Shown here in pieces: positions 21,885 through 32,856 of a stretch of DNA of 64,000 bases; positions within the stretch are counted from its first letter, which is position 1; the number at the start of each line of letters is the position of its first letter. The notes below the pieces were generated by a model, which did not search any database, had not been told where the DNA came from, and was given only the letters and a program-made list of their open reading frames with translations. The DNA is from Chamaelirium japonicum (lineage: Eukaryota > Streptophyta > Magnoliopsida > Liliales > Melanthiaceae). Location of the stretch: the NCBI GenBank assembly GCA_947650365.1, contig OX393550.1, positions 98,011,424-98,075,423 on the forward strand, read 5' to 3'. Position numbers and translations under genes: made by a program.

Positions 21885-22559
21885 TCAATGTGCAAGATTC
21901 AAATAAAGTTCAAGAATGCCGCTGTCAGCCAGTTCTGTGTCAAGTACAACATTAAGCAAAGGTGCTCAACGATGTACAACGCTTCAGCGAACGATCTAGC
22001 GAAAGCTTTCAACAAAACTCTCTGCAAGCTCTTGGAGAAAGTCATCTCGAAGTCGAAGAAGGACTGACACGAACGCATGGGTGAAACATTATGGGCCTAC
22101 CGCATGTCCTTCCGCATTCCGACGCAAGCAACTCCGTACTCCCTCGTCTACGGGGTAGAATTCGTTCTTCCACTCAAGCTCTAGTTTCTATCGCTCAGGA
22201 TAGCAATCCAAGAAGGTCTCACTAGTGACGACAACACCCAGCTCCGCCTGGCAGAATTGGAGGCACTAGATGAAAGGCGGCTCGAAGCTCAGTAACGCTT
22301 GGAGTGCTATTAAGCCAGATTGACTCGCGCCTTCAACAAGAAGATGCGTTCTCGATCCTTCCAAATAGGAGAGCTAGTGTTGGTAGTCAAGCGCCCCATC
22401 ATTCTCTCACATCGAGGAGGAAAGAAGTTCGACGCCAAATGGGATGGACCGCACGCTGTTAAAGAAATCTACTCCAGCGGCGCATACCTCCTCACAATGC
22501 CAGAAGGGCTCGCGCTCGGCCTTATCAACGGCAAGTACCTCAAAAGGTACTATGCCTAA
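21885..22559 (+). pseudogene. C-terminal integrase fragment, right arm
   Basis: Mirror of the left fragment: KFKNAAVSQFCVKYNIKQRC, AFNKTLCKLLEKVISKSKKD, then a TGA in place of Trp, HERMGETLWAYR, SLVYGVEFVLPLKL, further stops near 22180 and 22295-22312, and an open final block from 22320 (TRAFNKKMRSRSFQIGEL, KFDAKWDGPHAVKEIY) to the pol stop at 22557-22559. The final block is the C-terminal DNA-binding tail of integrase without a chromodomain. Confidence 0.82.
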
Positions 22560-22759
22560 AGGAAGGCCGCACTTAAAAAAAAAAACGTGAACTACGTGTG
22601 ACTTGATCCCCCTCAGGGGGTACGTAGGCAGTCTGAGAAGTCACTTCAGCTTCAGTCGGACAAAAAAAAAAGCAAACAATATTCTATGCAAACGGTCCAA
22701 GAAACAGGATATTATTAAATGATACTCAAAGGAAAGCAATACATGGCGTGAGTCCGAAA

Positions 22760-25700
22760 AAAAAGATTGCAGTGCGAAATGCCGAAACAAGACAACTAGT
22801 AGAGGGTATCCAAACTCGAAGACGTCGTAACAACTCCTCTCTAGTGGCCTCCACCTGCTGCAACTCTAAAGGGCGAGTGTTCATGAGCTCACGACGATCT
22901 GACAAGTCTGCTTGCTGCTTCAAGAAGCTCTCCTTCAAAGTTCTTTCCGCAGTCTCGGCTTGCTCCAAGCGAGATTCTGCTTTCTGAAGAGAAGCTCGCA
23001 CTGATTCCACATTCTTCTGCGCCTTCGTCAAACTTGAAGTCACATCCGCAAGCTGGCGCTCCGACTGACACAAACTCTCATTTGATGTCGCTAGCTCGGA
23101 AGTACTCCCTTCCAATAGAGCCCGTCGGGAACGATAAGCTTCACTATCAGTCACGAGCAAGCTCATCAGCGCGGCAAACGAAGAACTACCCACCTTGAAC
23201 TTCACCAAACTCGTACAAAACTCGGCACCATCAGCAGATTACCAGTCTTAGAGAGCGCCAAAACCCTCATCCTGGAACGACTCAAGCGTCGACCTGATGT
23301 ACTGCCGACAACTGTTGAGAAGGAACTCCGAAACTTTGCTTCTCGGTCTCAAAATCTGGCGAGGCGCCTCAGAGTACGTGGGCAAAGCTTATCCACTGCT
23401 GCGGCCGCCGCGGGAGTTATCTTTGTTAGCAAGGTCGTCAAAACTGGAGGAACTGTTGCCGCCACCGCACCAACCGTCTTCTTCACCAAGCTTAAGAAAA
23501 CGGCGATCGGAGTATGCCGTCTGTTGACACTCGAAACCTCAGCCTCCTCGTGAAAGGACAAAGCATCGACGTCGATATCATCCAGATCTATGTCGCCACT
23601 GGGAAAGTTCTCCCCGCAAAGCCCGAGGAGGGCTAGGTCATCCAGGGGAACGTCTAGCCCACACTTCCCAGGCTCTTCATGCGCAACCTCAGTAAAATAA
23701 TGCCCCTGACACGCTTTCGAAGAATCCAGCTCACGTTCCACTACTATAACGAAGTCTGCTCAAAGAAAAAAAACGCACTACTCAGCATGATGAAGTCCCC
23801 AGAAATCAAAGAAGAAGCAAAAGGAATAACTCGATGCATACCTGCGAAGTCGGACAGAGCTATCCCGGATGGGGGGATCACCTCATCACCTAGAAGACCA
23901 GGCTCCTCAACATCCTCTGCTTGACAGGGCGCCCTCAAAGTCACCCCATGTGGAATACACAACTTCCGTCTCTTTGGCGGGACACTTTCAACGACTGTCT
24001 TCTGAAGAATGGACGGCCCGGGGGCACTCACAGGGTCGACCCCTGATACGGGAGCCAAAGAAGAAACCCGACGGGCGCTGGAAAGATGACTACAAGTCTT
24101 GGCCCTCTGAGCTCCCAGCCAGAGGCGACGATCCTCCGATCCCGCTGAAGGATCAAAACTGAAGTCCTTAAACTCGCTACCCGACAGGACATCAATCGGA
24201 AGGCTAGCAAGTAGTGGGGATATTCGCTTTTCGATCCATTTGCAGTAACCTAGGGTCGCGACATCCCTTGATCCCGTCTTGGTCCTAGGAAAGAAACTGC
24301 AGTCAGTCAACCGAGCATAAAGGGAAGTCCAGAGCTGATAACCTCCATGCGGGCTTATACGCCCCTGTAGCCGCTGTGGCATGCTGGCCACCTCCTGCCG
24401 AAACCCCTGTTGGCGAGCAAATCGATGAGGAGAATACTGCTCCACCTCCACTGTATCTCCTTGGTGCCAAACCAAATAGCCTGGGCGACAGCTGACCATA
24501 TTCCAGTACAAGCCGTCAGAAAGCTCGTCATTGTCAAAAACCGTCGACCTTTCTAGAGGCAACACTGAGTGCGCCGATGTGAACTCGAAGTCTGTGCCTC
24601 CCATCTTCCTAAAAAACGTTCGAGCACACTCTTTCGGGCGTTCCCAGTTGATGAAGGCATTCAGGATCCCCCCTATGCCCGGCAAGAACGTCGAATCTGC
24701 TGGATGCCCATGTCTGGCGAAGATCCCTTTCGGAAAATGAAGGGCCACTCAACCGTACAAATAGTGCAGGGGGGCAAAGGAGTTAGACCGGCAAACTTCC
24801 CCTTTGGCGTTGTCCGAATTAGACAAGCTCCAATACGTGCCACTAAGCCCCTCGTATAAGACGCACAAGATCGCTGGAGCCACAAATTGAAGAGCTCTCC
24901 CCTCGCCATCCGGGACGCTACAAGAAAAGTCCCAGGACGGATGCTTCGCCGGTTCAAGGAAACACGAATCGACAAAGGAAAATGGCCAACCAGGCGGCTC
25001 GATAAACTGCTCGCCACTCCTCGCTGTCGTACTCTAAACCAAGAACCTCCCATGAGCTTCGTTTCCCCACCATTGAATGCTTCACTCGGGCTAAAGACTC
25101 AATCGGCCTCACGAAGGATCGCAGTGAATGCCTCTTCATCTGGGCAATTTTCCACATTGGGTGAGCAAAAGGGGCAGGAGACCGGTACTCACCCCTGAAC
25201 CAAAAATTTACCCAAGACGAATGCTGAACTCGATCCGATTGGTCTCGTGCCGCAATGATGGCATACGCCTTGAACAAAAGAAGACCAGAACTCGGGGAGA
25301 AACTGGTATCCATCAGATCCTTCAGAGCCGGCACCTCCTTTTGATAGTAGTTCCGCATCTCGGGGTATCCGGTGACGATGTGAACATCGCGAAGAGAAAT
25401 TCCTATTTCTCTCGCTCCAGTAAGAAACGTGTTGGTATCCGGGCACCAGAGTTCGCAGAGAGCTCAGTACATCCCCCCAGGACGACTATACTCTCGACGA
25501 GCTGGTCTAGGAACTTCGCCAACGGTTTCGTCTCAGGTTCTGCCCCAAAAACTTCTGAAAGCTCGCCCATCCACTCGCGAAAGCCGCAGAGGTACTAAAC
25601 GTCCTCACGAGGTCAGGAGTCAACACCCCATCGAATCAAACGGGAGCAGATCTTCGAAACCACTACCGGCATAGGCACAAAATCTTCGGCACAGTGAAGG

Positions 25701-26013
25701 AAGGGCAGACTCAAGCTCGGACGAAAAGCTTTATGGAGATCGCCTCGTTAGTATAAACCTTCTCGCTCAGCTTCGGCATCCCGCAATCCGCGTCGGTAAC
25801 TCCATCCTCTGTGATGCGCTCATGGATGAGAATCCGGAGTATCGACAGACGATTACCTTTCTTCGAAGTGTGGTAGCGGTACACCCGAGTAAGGGGGAAA
25901 CGAAGGTACTTTCTTCCATCGGAGAAGTCTTCAGCAACCCACCCTGGTGAAACCAAGCTCTCGAAAGCTCGAGCCTTGAAAGAACACAAGGAGAAGCAAG
26001 TCAAGTCCAGCAT
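22760..26013 (-). pseudogene. Antisense extra ORF of the Tat-like element, right copy
   Basis: Reverse-complement counterpart of 16250-19480. Order on the minus strand: GWVAEDFSDGRKYLRFPLTR and ILIHERITEDGVTDADC (26013-25711); a middle region (25358-24954: GISLRD-like text, ELLSKGG and PIESLARVKHSM in shifting frames); a long open block of 334 residues at 24748-23744 (HFPKGIFARHGHPADS, VLPLERSTVFDNDE, YCKWIEKRISPLLASLP); and a 160-residue C-terminal coiled-coil block at 23208-22726. Better preserved than the left copy in the 24748-23744 block, since it lacks the frameshift at the matching position. Function of the family is unknown. Confidence 0.75.
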
Positions 26014-26824
26014 AGACTAGCTAAATCCAACGAATAGAAGCCAATCAAGACCAGTGAAGGAGAGTCAAAAAAAAGAGGGGGGGGGGAGCTCCTAGTGGTC
26101 ACCCATCCTCATGCCGCTCAAGCAGACAAGCGACCCAGCAAACCCAAAGTTAAAAAAAAAGAGAGAAAGACCGAGAGGTCCGCAACCCCCCTCTCTCCCA
26201 TCTGAACCAGCACAGGGGGCGAGGGCCACACGCCACAAGCCAAAAGGGGGGGACCCGCAGCCCCCCCTTTTTCTCCGATCCGGTCGGTGCCCGCCCGACT
26301 TAGGCCCGCAGCTCCCTCTTCTCTGACCCGATCGGGACCCGCCCGAGTTGGCCTCGACCACCGGCCGCCTGGCCTTCGCACCTCACACGCCGCCTGGCCC
26401 CTGCACCCGAAGCGGCAAGCCGTCGCCGCCTGGCCCCCGTGCCCGCGCCGCACGCCGTCGTTGCTGCCTCCGCGAGCCAGAAAAAGAAAAAAAAAAGAAA
26501 GAAGGAAAAGAAGAAGATGGAGAAAGAAGAAGAAAGAGGAGGAAGCCGACACCTTGACCACGGTGCTCCGTCCTCATCACCCCGATCATCTTCCTCTCTT
26601 CGCTTTAAGCCCGTCTTTGCGATGATCTTCAACTCACGCACCATCGCCGATGGTCCCCTAGCACCAATCCTCCGCAACAGCCGTCGCCGCCGACGAAAGA
26701 GGCGACAACTAGGAAGACGGAGCGAGTCCTGTGCAACCCTAGGCAGCCCCTTCTGACGGCGGTCTCCAAGCTTCAGCCCTCCGATAGAACCGATGCTGGA
26801 TGAAAGGAGCAGAGGGGTAGGGAT

Positions 26825-26834
26825 CTTTAAATAG
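26825..26834 (-). promoter_or_regulatory. Candidate antisense promoter TATA box, right arm
   Basis: CTATTTAAAG on the minus strand, the mirror counterpart of 15413-15422, ~100 bp from the LTR. Confidence 0.45.
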
Positions 26835-26925
26835 GCCTCAACCCTGTCCCGAAAAGGAATCAAGGACAAGCGCTATGCGTTTCCTACGTAAGCGAGGGTT
26901 ACGCGTTTTTCGTCGGCACACTCGT

Positions 26926-26938
26926 CCTTGAGGGGGAA
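26926..26938 (+). other. Polypurine tract, right arm
   Basis: CCTTGAGGGGGAA directly abuts the LTR. Compared with the left arm about 13 bp are missing at the boundary, including the LTR's first bases TGTAGACACA. Confidence 0.7.
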
Positions 26939-28920
26939 TTTATCAAATCCGAATCTGACTCGCGTGCACTGACTCGGGGGCGAACCCGACACGAACTCAG
27001 ACCCGCAGCACCCGACCCGAGCCAAAAGAGGGGTCGGGTGGACCCATCCGCAAGTGGGGGCCACTTGCCCCCTGGAAAACCGTGCCCCCCTACCCACGGG
27101 TAGGGAGCGGCCGGCCCAAACAAGAAATAAAAGAAAAGAAAAGAAAGAAAGAAAAGGAAGAAAAAGAAGTAAAAGGAAAGAAAACCGCCATGCGCGGGGG
27201 GAGGTTGTGTAGACGTCTACACAAGCGTGGATCTACGTCAATCCCTCGATACGACGGACAAGAAACGAAGCCGGGTCGCCATCGATTTATTGTGCAAGAT
27301 TCAAATAAAATTCAAAATGATTGGGCCATAACTACTCTGCCAGAAAAGGAAAATAAATGAAGGTTTATTCTCCCATAAACGAGGGAATGAATCTTGGATA
27401 GTTATGGGAGAGATAATCAATGGTTTGAATGAACCTTCCCATATCTCTCCCCACCCCCCTCATCTAAAAATAGAGGGGGAGGTGGAAGGCTCATGGGGTC
27501 GAAGTCGAAGACAGAAGCAAAGAAGCTCTGTAAAGGAGGAGACACACCTTCAACGACCCAAAGCTTTACGAGGCTCGGGCAAGCCTATTCCTTTGGGACC
27601 GGCTTAGTCCATTGAAAGTCCTCATCAACGTGAAGACCCTTGCACAAGATCAACCCTTCGACTCCGTGCACGAAGGAGAAAGTTTAGAGAAGAAGAAACT
27701 TTCAACTCCGAAGATGCCAGAAGCAAAGGCCGGAGAAGAAGATTGAAGCGACATCACCCCGTTGTCTTCATCAAGCCTTCGACTCCGATCAAGCCCAAAA
27801 GTCCGGAGAAGAAGATCGAAGCGGTATCACCCCGTCGTCTTCATCAAGCCTTCAACTCCGATCAAGCCCAAAAGTCCGGAGAAGAAGATCGAAGCGGCAT
27901 CACCCCGTCGTCTTCATCAAGCCTTCAACTCCGATCAAGCTCAAAAGCCCGGAGAAGAAGATCGAAGCGGCATCACCCCGTCGTCTTCATCAAGCCTTCG
28001 ACTTCGATCAAGTCCAAAAGCTCGGAGAAGAAGATCGAAGCAGCATCACCCCGTCGTCTTCAACAACATCCGCTCCATTCACGAAGAAGAAAGCGTGGAG
28101 GACATCCAAAGCGGCGCTACACCCGTCGTCGTCAAAACAAAGTTCTCAACTCCGATCACGCCAAAGAAGCCCGGAGAAGAGAAATCAAGCCGACGCCACA
28201 ACCGTCGAGAAATCCGGAAGAATAACGGAGAAGTGAAGACATAACCATCGCCGTTTGGAAAGAAGATCGAGTCAACGCCAAAGCAAAAGCCAACACAAAA
28301 AGCTGAAGCAAAAGCACCGGTAAAGCCTGCGCCAAAGCAACGCAAATGCCAAAGCCAAGCAACTACGACGGTCACGAGCAAAGCACCGCATGTTCTAGCC
28401 GATACGACGCGAACTAAAGAATCGCAAGCTTCTACCCTTCTACGTTCAAGCGCAAGCGCCAAAGTAAAGCAGAAGCCAGAGCCACGCCAAAGCAAAGCCA
28501 AAGCCGAAAGTAAAGCCAAAGCACGATCGACGCCGTGAACCGACGATCAAGGACGCCGTGAACCGACGATCAAGGACGCCGAGATCTAGACAGAGCCGAG
28601 GGAGACATGAAGACCCAGGAGCAAAGTGAAAAACCCTCTAGCCGAGAAAGCGCGAAGCACGGAAGGGACAAAACCAACGGCGAACACTCCTTAACCTTTC
28701 AAGAAACCCTCACCCTGTAAAGATCTTTGCCCTGGGCAACCCCTCCAGAGCTTTCGCACGAAGTAATGTGGAGACGCGGAACAAAGGGACCCTCCAGAGG
28801 ATCTCTCCCACAATCTTCTAATCAAATCTTCGTCGCACCTGGCTCACCACCCCCGAGTTCCGGCCGCTGTAATCTCATTTTGTACAATAAAGACGACCCG
28901 AATCTTTTTCTGCGCATACA
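26937..28920 (+). mobile_element. Outer LTR of the right arm (3' LTR, first ~11 bp lost)
   Basis: From ATTTATCAAATCC near 26939 to TGCGCATACA ending at 28920. Same order of pyrimidine tract, TATA remnant and 73-bp repeats as the left LTR, in opposite orientation. The missing 5' terminal bases would prevent normal integration of this LTR. Flanks of the two outer LTR ends (TATCGC on the left, ACCGCC on the right) show no target duplication. Confidence 0.86.
27740..28080. repeat. 73-bp tandem repeat within the right LTR
   Basis: Mirror of 14133-14490: four to five units containing CTTCATCAAGCCTTC and GGAGAAGAAGATCGAAGCGG. It generates the long repetitive false ORFs at 27743-28244. Confidence 0.9.
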
Positions 28921-29552
28921 ACCGCCTAGCCGCCTTAACTACACTGATTGAAATATTCACATGTTATCTTAAGCAAAGATGTTAGGTTAATTTCTGGATC
29001 CATAAATATTTGGTATGATTTCATCGTTTAAACAAAAAGCATTTAGGGGAAACCATCATTGATATGAAGATGTAGAATTGGTATCATACCAAATGGTTCC
29101 CACTAATATTTTTCAATAACTGCACTATAGTCATTTGACATAAACGATTAAATCATAAGGGGCATGTTTTTGTGATTGTACCTTCCGTGCTAAAAAATTT
29201 GTCCGTAAAGGATTTAATAGTAAGTTTTTGGATTTAAATAATATTCAGACATACCATGATCTCCAATGAATGCGTAGGTAAACATTGTTAATTGTTTGCT
29301 TATAAATTTTTTTGTTGACATTGTTAAAATCTTCACCTTGTTGATATTTGGTTTATATCGAAATCCTGAGTATAGCATCATCAAATAAATAAGTACATGC
29401 CTCAACAAGATCAAACCATACCTTTCCTGAAGCTCAAACTCTTGCTTGTAGTTCATATAGTTCGGTGTATGGCGCACATGAGTTCGTCCTTTATCGATTC
29501 AGTGAAAACCTCTGCCATAATCTTGCCTTCTCTCTTCTTACTATATTGGTAT
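28921..29552. other. No supported gene; flanks the non-coding LTR element
   Basis: Unassigned DNA. An 87-codon ORF on the minus strand (29214-29477) was considered but lacks motifs and a splice-consistent extension. The last five bases (GGTAT, 29548-29552) are the left target-site copy of the next element. Confidence 0.5.
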
Positions 29553-29721
29553 TGTTTCATTGATGGGAGAAGTCCCAAGGGCGCACCAATGCTCAATTGT
29601 ATTTGGGCACTATGGCCAACATTATATACAACCTACAAAGGCTCTGATCGCTTACGGGTGAGAATACCACACAAAGGTCTAAGGAGAGATACATGTAAAG
29701 TAAAAATAACTACTTTTAACA
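29553..29721 (-). mobile_element. 3' LTR of the non-coding element (169 bp)
   Basis: TGTTTCATTG...CTTTTAACA. Shares GCTCAATTGTATT, GGGCACTATGGCCAACATTATA and ACGGGTGAGAATA with the right LTR but lacks that copy's extra 74-bp units and has internal gaps, so the two ends have diverged substantially. Confidence 0.7.
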
Positions 29722-29736
29722 CCCCTCAAACTCAAG
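29722..29736 (-). other. Polypurine tract of the non-coding element
   Basis: The minus strand reads CTTGAGTTTGAGGGG directly before the LTR start TGTTAAAAG. Confidence 0.7.
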
Positions 29737-30417
29737 GTGGGATTTTTCCACATAGAGTTTGTAGAGGAAGAAAGAGCAAAAGAACACGCCAGGCCAACCT
29801 GCAAACAAGTCGTCTTAGGAATCCGATTGACCTCCAAGCAGGGCAACTGAGAAACCTGACGAACCTGCGAACAGGCCAATCGGGGAACCCAGCCAACCTG
29901 CAAGCAGGCTGACCTAAAAGCGGATCACCATATTGATATCTCGAACACCCCCCTCGCCTAGATAAAGATGGAACAATGAATCATCCACAAGGAAAAAGAG
30001 GAATGTTGAGAGGTAGCATAGTAACCCAGGAAAAGTAGCGGAAGCTGGTGGCCGAAGCGGGAGAGATCGACAATGACAAAGCCGAGGATAACTCTATTCT
30101 AGGGTGAGTGAAGCCGACGATGGTGGATATCGGCGATGGAGGAGACCGGAGGAGAGATGTGTGGACGTGTGAAGATCCCAAAGGAGGCAAACGCTCGGCC
30201 GAAGCAAGTGCTTGACACCTCCTTGGAGATCTCGATCATCATAACCAAAGAAGGGGAAAGAACCGTAGCTCTGATATGGTCGCAAGTCCGCATAGGAGGC
30301 TGACTGTGGGGTATACGGACCACGGGAGAAGTGACTAAGACGAATTGAGTCGGAGGAAAGGAGACCGACACAAATCTATCTTGTGTGAGAAGAGGTCACA
30401 GACTCACAGGGGTGAGT

Positions 30418-31125
30418 TCCTACGTGGGAGAGGGCCGGCGACTGACCAGGGCGCGGACGAGGGTAAGAGAGCTCGTGTGAGAGGGCCGACAAACGACGAG
30501 GGCGCGAACGAGGGTAAGAGAACCCGTAGGAGGGCCGATGACCGGTGAGGGCGTGGATGAGGGAGAGAGCCGTCACACGGTAGCATATTTACCAAGTCGG
30601 AAGTCGAGAAAAAATCAGCTAGGGAGAAGTTGGAAAAATCGGGAAAAAGTCGGAAAGATCGGAAAAGAGTTGGGAAGCAAACAGTAGAATTTTAGAACAT
30701 ATTTTATATATAGATGTTACAATAGGTTTTTTGAGCTATACATGACAGGATTAAATCACAACTAATTGGGAATAAAGTGCTTAAATCGGGGTTAAAACGT
30801 GAAAATCGTGATTTTTTCTAAACATCAGGAAAGAATCGTGTAGCGAACGTTTACTGAATAAGTCGTGTTTTAATTGAGATTTATTCAAAAAATCGGAGTT
30901 TTTGGTAACAGAGCACGGTAGAGGGGCTATGATCAGTGAGGGCACGAACGAGGGAGAGAGAGAGAGCCCGCGGGAGAGGGCTGATGACCAGCGAGGCATA
31001 TACGAGGATGGAGGTGCCATATGGGAGAGGGCTAATGAATGGAGAGGGCACTGGCGTGGGAGAGAGAACCTGCGGGAGAGTGCCTGTAGTCAGTGAGGGC
31101 GCGAAGCTCGGAGAGGAGGCTGGGT
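30418..31125. repeat. ~51-bp dispersed tandem units inside the non-coding element
   Basis: Units around GAGAGGGCCGAC...GAGGGCGCGAACGAGGG recur three times at 30427-30575 and about four times at 30911-31125, separated by unrelated AT-rich DNA. Confidence 0.7.
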
Positions 31126-32416
31126 TTTGATTCGTGTAGAGATGAGAAGAGCAGTGAAGGAGGGAAGATCTCGATTCAGTGGAAGTCGGAGAGGAGCCTC
31201 CCCTGCATGAGATCTGGGTCTCCCTTTTCACCTTCTTGTTCTTCCCCCCTTGGAAACCAACCAGGGAATCAGATCAACAGAGGTTACATCTGAGATGGAG
31301 ACCGCATCGAACATACTAGCAAAGACACCAAAGGGTCGAAGAAGATGCTTTTCGGGTCGGGTTTGTCGACTGAAACACATTTGGGATCTTACTTTTAAAG
31401 CCAAGGACTGGTTGCATCAGCCCACTAACCAGTCAACGAATTATTAGCCGCTGGATTAGAAAAACGGCCCAGATCTCATTCTTCTCTTTCTTCTATTGTT
31501 TCTACGTAGTCGTTGGCTTCTTGAGTAGAGGCTCCGATATAGAGCAGAGGTCATCATGACTTGGCTCTGGATCGAGGATCACCACAACACGACGAGGCGA
31601 AAATGAAAGCTTTTCCACCTTTGCTCTGTGTAATTGGAGATACTGTGGAAGTGCAGCGACAGTGGCCTGAAGAGCCAGGTGATGACAACAGGAAGAGTCT
31701 TTGCTCCGACGTTGGAGCGGAGACGCGTGACGTGCACTGGACCAAAGGGTGTAGAAGAGCTGATGATCGTCCTCCTCCCCTTTTGCTGAAGGTCCCTCTC
31801 ATCTCTGCTACTGGTGCACCTGCGAGGGGTCCTCAGCTACTAGTTGGCCGAGAGGGAAGAACGAGGAGAGGAGGATTAATGGCATCCTTTGCTGCATCGG
31901 ATTGGGGGAGGAGACGACCACCTCCCCTCCTGGCCCCTTGTTGATCTGAGTCAGAGATGAGAGATTGAAGGAGATTCGACAGAACACCTCCTCTTATTTC
32001 TTGTATGTTGCTCTTCCCATCCCCCAATCCCAAGACCCGATCCCCCCTCTCTTTGGGCTGGGTGCGATTGCCAAAGATTGTCCCTCATTGTTGATCCTAC
32101 ACTGAAAAAGGATCCAACACTGAGATCCCACGAGCAGCCACGGAGCAGCTGCTAGAGGGCACTATGTGTTGGATGATTGGATTAGGTCCTCACTAGCAAT
32201 CGTGAGGTGAGGGAGAGGCCGGAGGAGACGACATCGAGTCCAGTGGATCAATTCGAGTCAGGTGGGAGGTTGGAGGATACGACCTTGAGTCAGGAGGGAG
32301 GCTCGAGGAGAATGAAAATATTATTTCTATTATCGGCCTCCTTGAGGTCACATGTGGTGGTGACCAAGGAGGCCGAGTCGGAGATGAGAACTCCAACACC
32401 TAGGCCTAGCAAGCTT

Positions 32417-32428
32417 GCTTTGATACCA
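32417..32428 (-). other. Initiator-Met tRNA primer-binding site
   Basis: The minus strand reads TGGTATCAAAGC immediately inside the LTR. It differs by one base from the canonical plant TGGTATCAGAGC. Confidence 0.75.
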
Positions 32429-32723
32429 TGTTACATTGGGAGGAGCCCCAAAGGGCACACCATGGGAGAAACCCTTGAATGCTCAATTGTATTAGGGCAC
32501 TATGGCCAACATTATAAACAACCTATTTATATACATGTGAAGTAAAGACATGAAAGGATTTGGTCACCTACGGGTGAGAATATCACACAAAGGTAAAGAG
32601 AGAGATACATGTGAAGTAAAGACATGAAAGGATTTGGTCACCTACGGGTGAGAATATCACACAAAGGTAAAGAGAGATATATGTGAAGTAAAGACATGAA
32701 AGTAAAGATAACTACTCTTAACA
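32429..32723 (-). mobile_element. 5' LTR of the non-coding element (295 bp)
   Basis: Plus-strand limits TGTTACATTG (32429) and CTCTTAACA (32723), with short TGTTA/TAACA inverted termini. Contains two 74-bp units starting CATGTGAAGTAAAGACATG at 32534 and 32608, absent from the other LTR. Confidence 0.75.
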
Positions 32724-32856
32724 GGAATAATCAAACTGCTGCTCAAAACACATATAATTATAGCAAATGTAAGAACTTTTTAGCATTATCACCAAAACAT
32801 CATTTGCAATATGTAAATCTTCTACTTAAAATGGTTAATCTTTTCTTATTTTGCAG

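Larger units (their letters stand above)
13324..28920. repeat. Giant inverted duplication of the 3' half of a Tat-like element
   Basis: The left arm 13324-21613 and right arm 21885-28920 are reverse-complement copies with matching features in mirror order: LTR, polypurine tract, antisense promoter, antisense ORF, end of integrase. Both integrase fragments begin at the same residue (KFKNAAVSQFC) and are fused there to the same LTR-derived phrase. The antisense proteins of the two arms are, by eye, about 85% identical. The left arm is longer only because of a 1240-bp hAT insertion. No 5' half (gag, protease, reverse transcriptase) is present in either arm. Confidence 0.88.
29553..32723 (-). mobile_element. 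Non-coding LTR retrotransposon, 3.2 kb, minus strand
   Basis: It has all cis features but no gag or pol: similar terminal repeats (29553-29721 and 32429-32723), an initiator-Met primer site next to the right LTR, a polypurine tract next to the left LTR, and 5-bp flanks GGTAT/GGAAT (one mismatch). The internal 2.7 kb has tandem repeats and stop-rich short ORFs only. By structure it is a LARD- or large TRIM-like non-autonomous element that depended on enzymes from elsewhere. Confidence 0.75.

Noticed and set aside
27743-28244. Two long overlapping ORFs (160 aa each) rich in Ser, Arg and Lys on the plus strand
   Set aside because: They lie entirely in the 73-bp LTR tandem repeats, occur in two frames, and have mirror counterparts in the other arm. 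No domain; a product of the repeat.
13324-28920. Reading the palindrome as one element inserted by integrase
   Set aside because: Both outer ends are U5 ends and flanks TATCGC/ACCGCC are not direct repeats, so ordinary integration is not supported.
29214-29477. 87-aa minus-strand ORF (NYMNYKQEFELQER text) near a GT dinucleotide
   Set aside because: Upstream frame has close stops, no acceptor in the right place and no known motif. Insufficient to call an exon.
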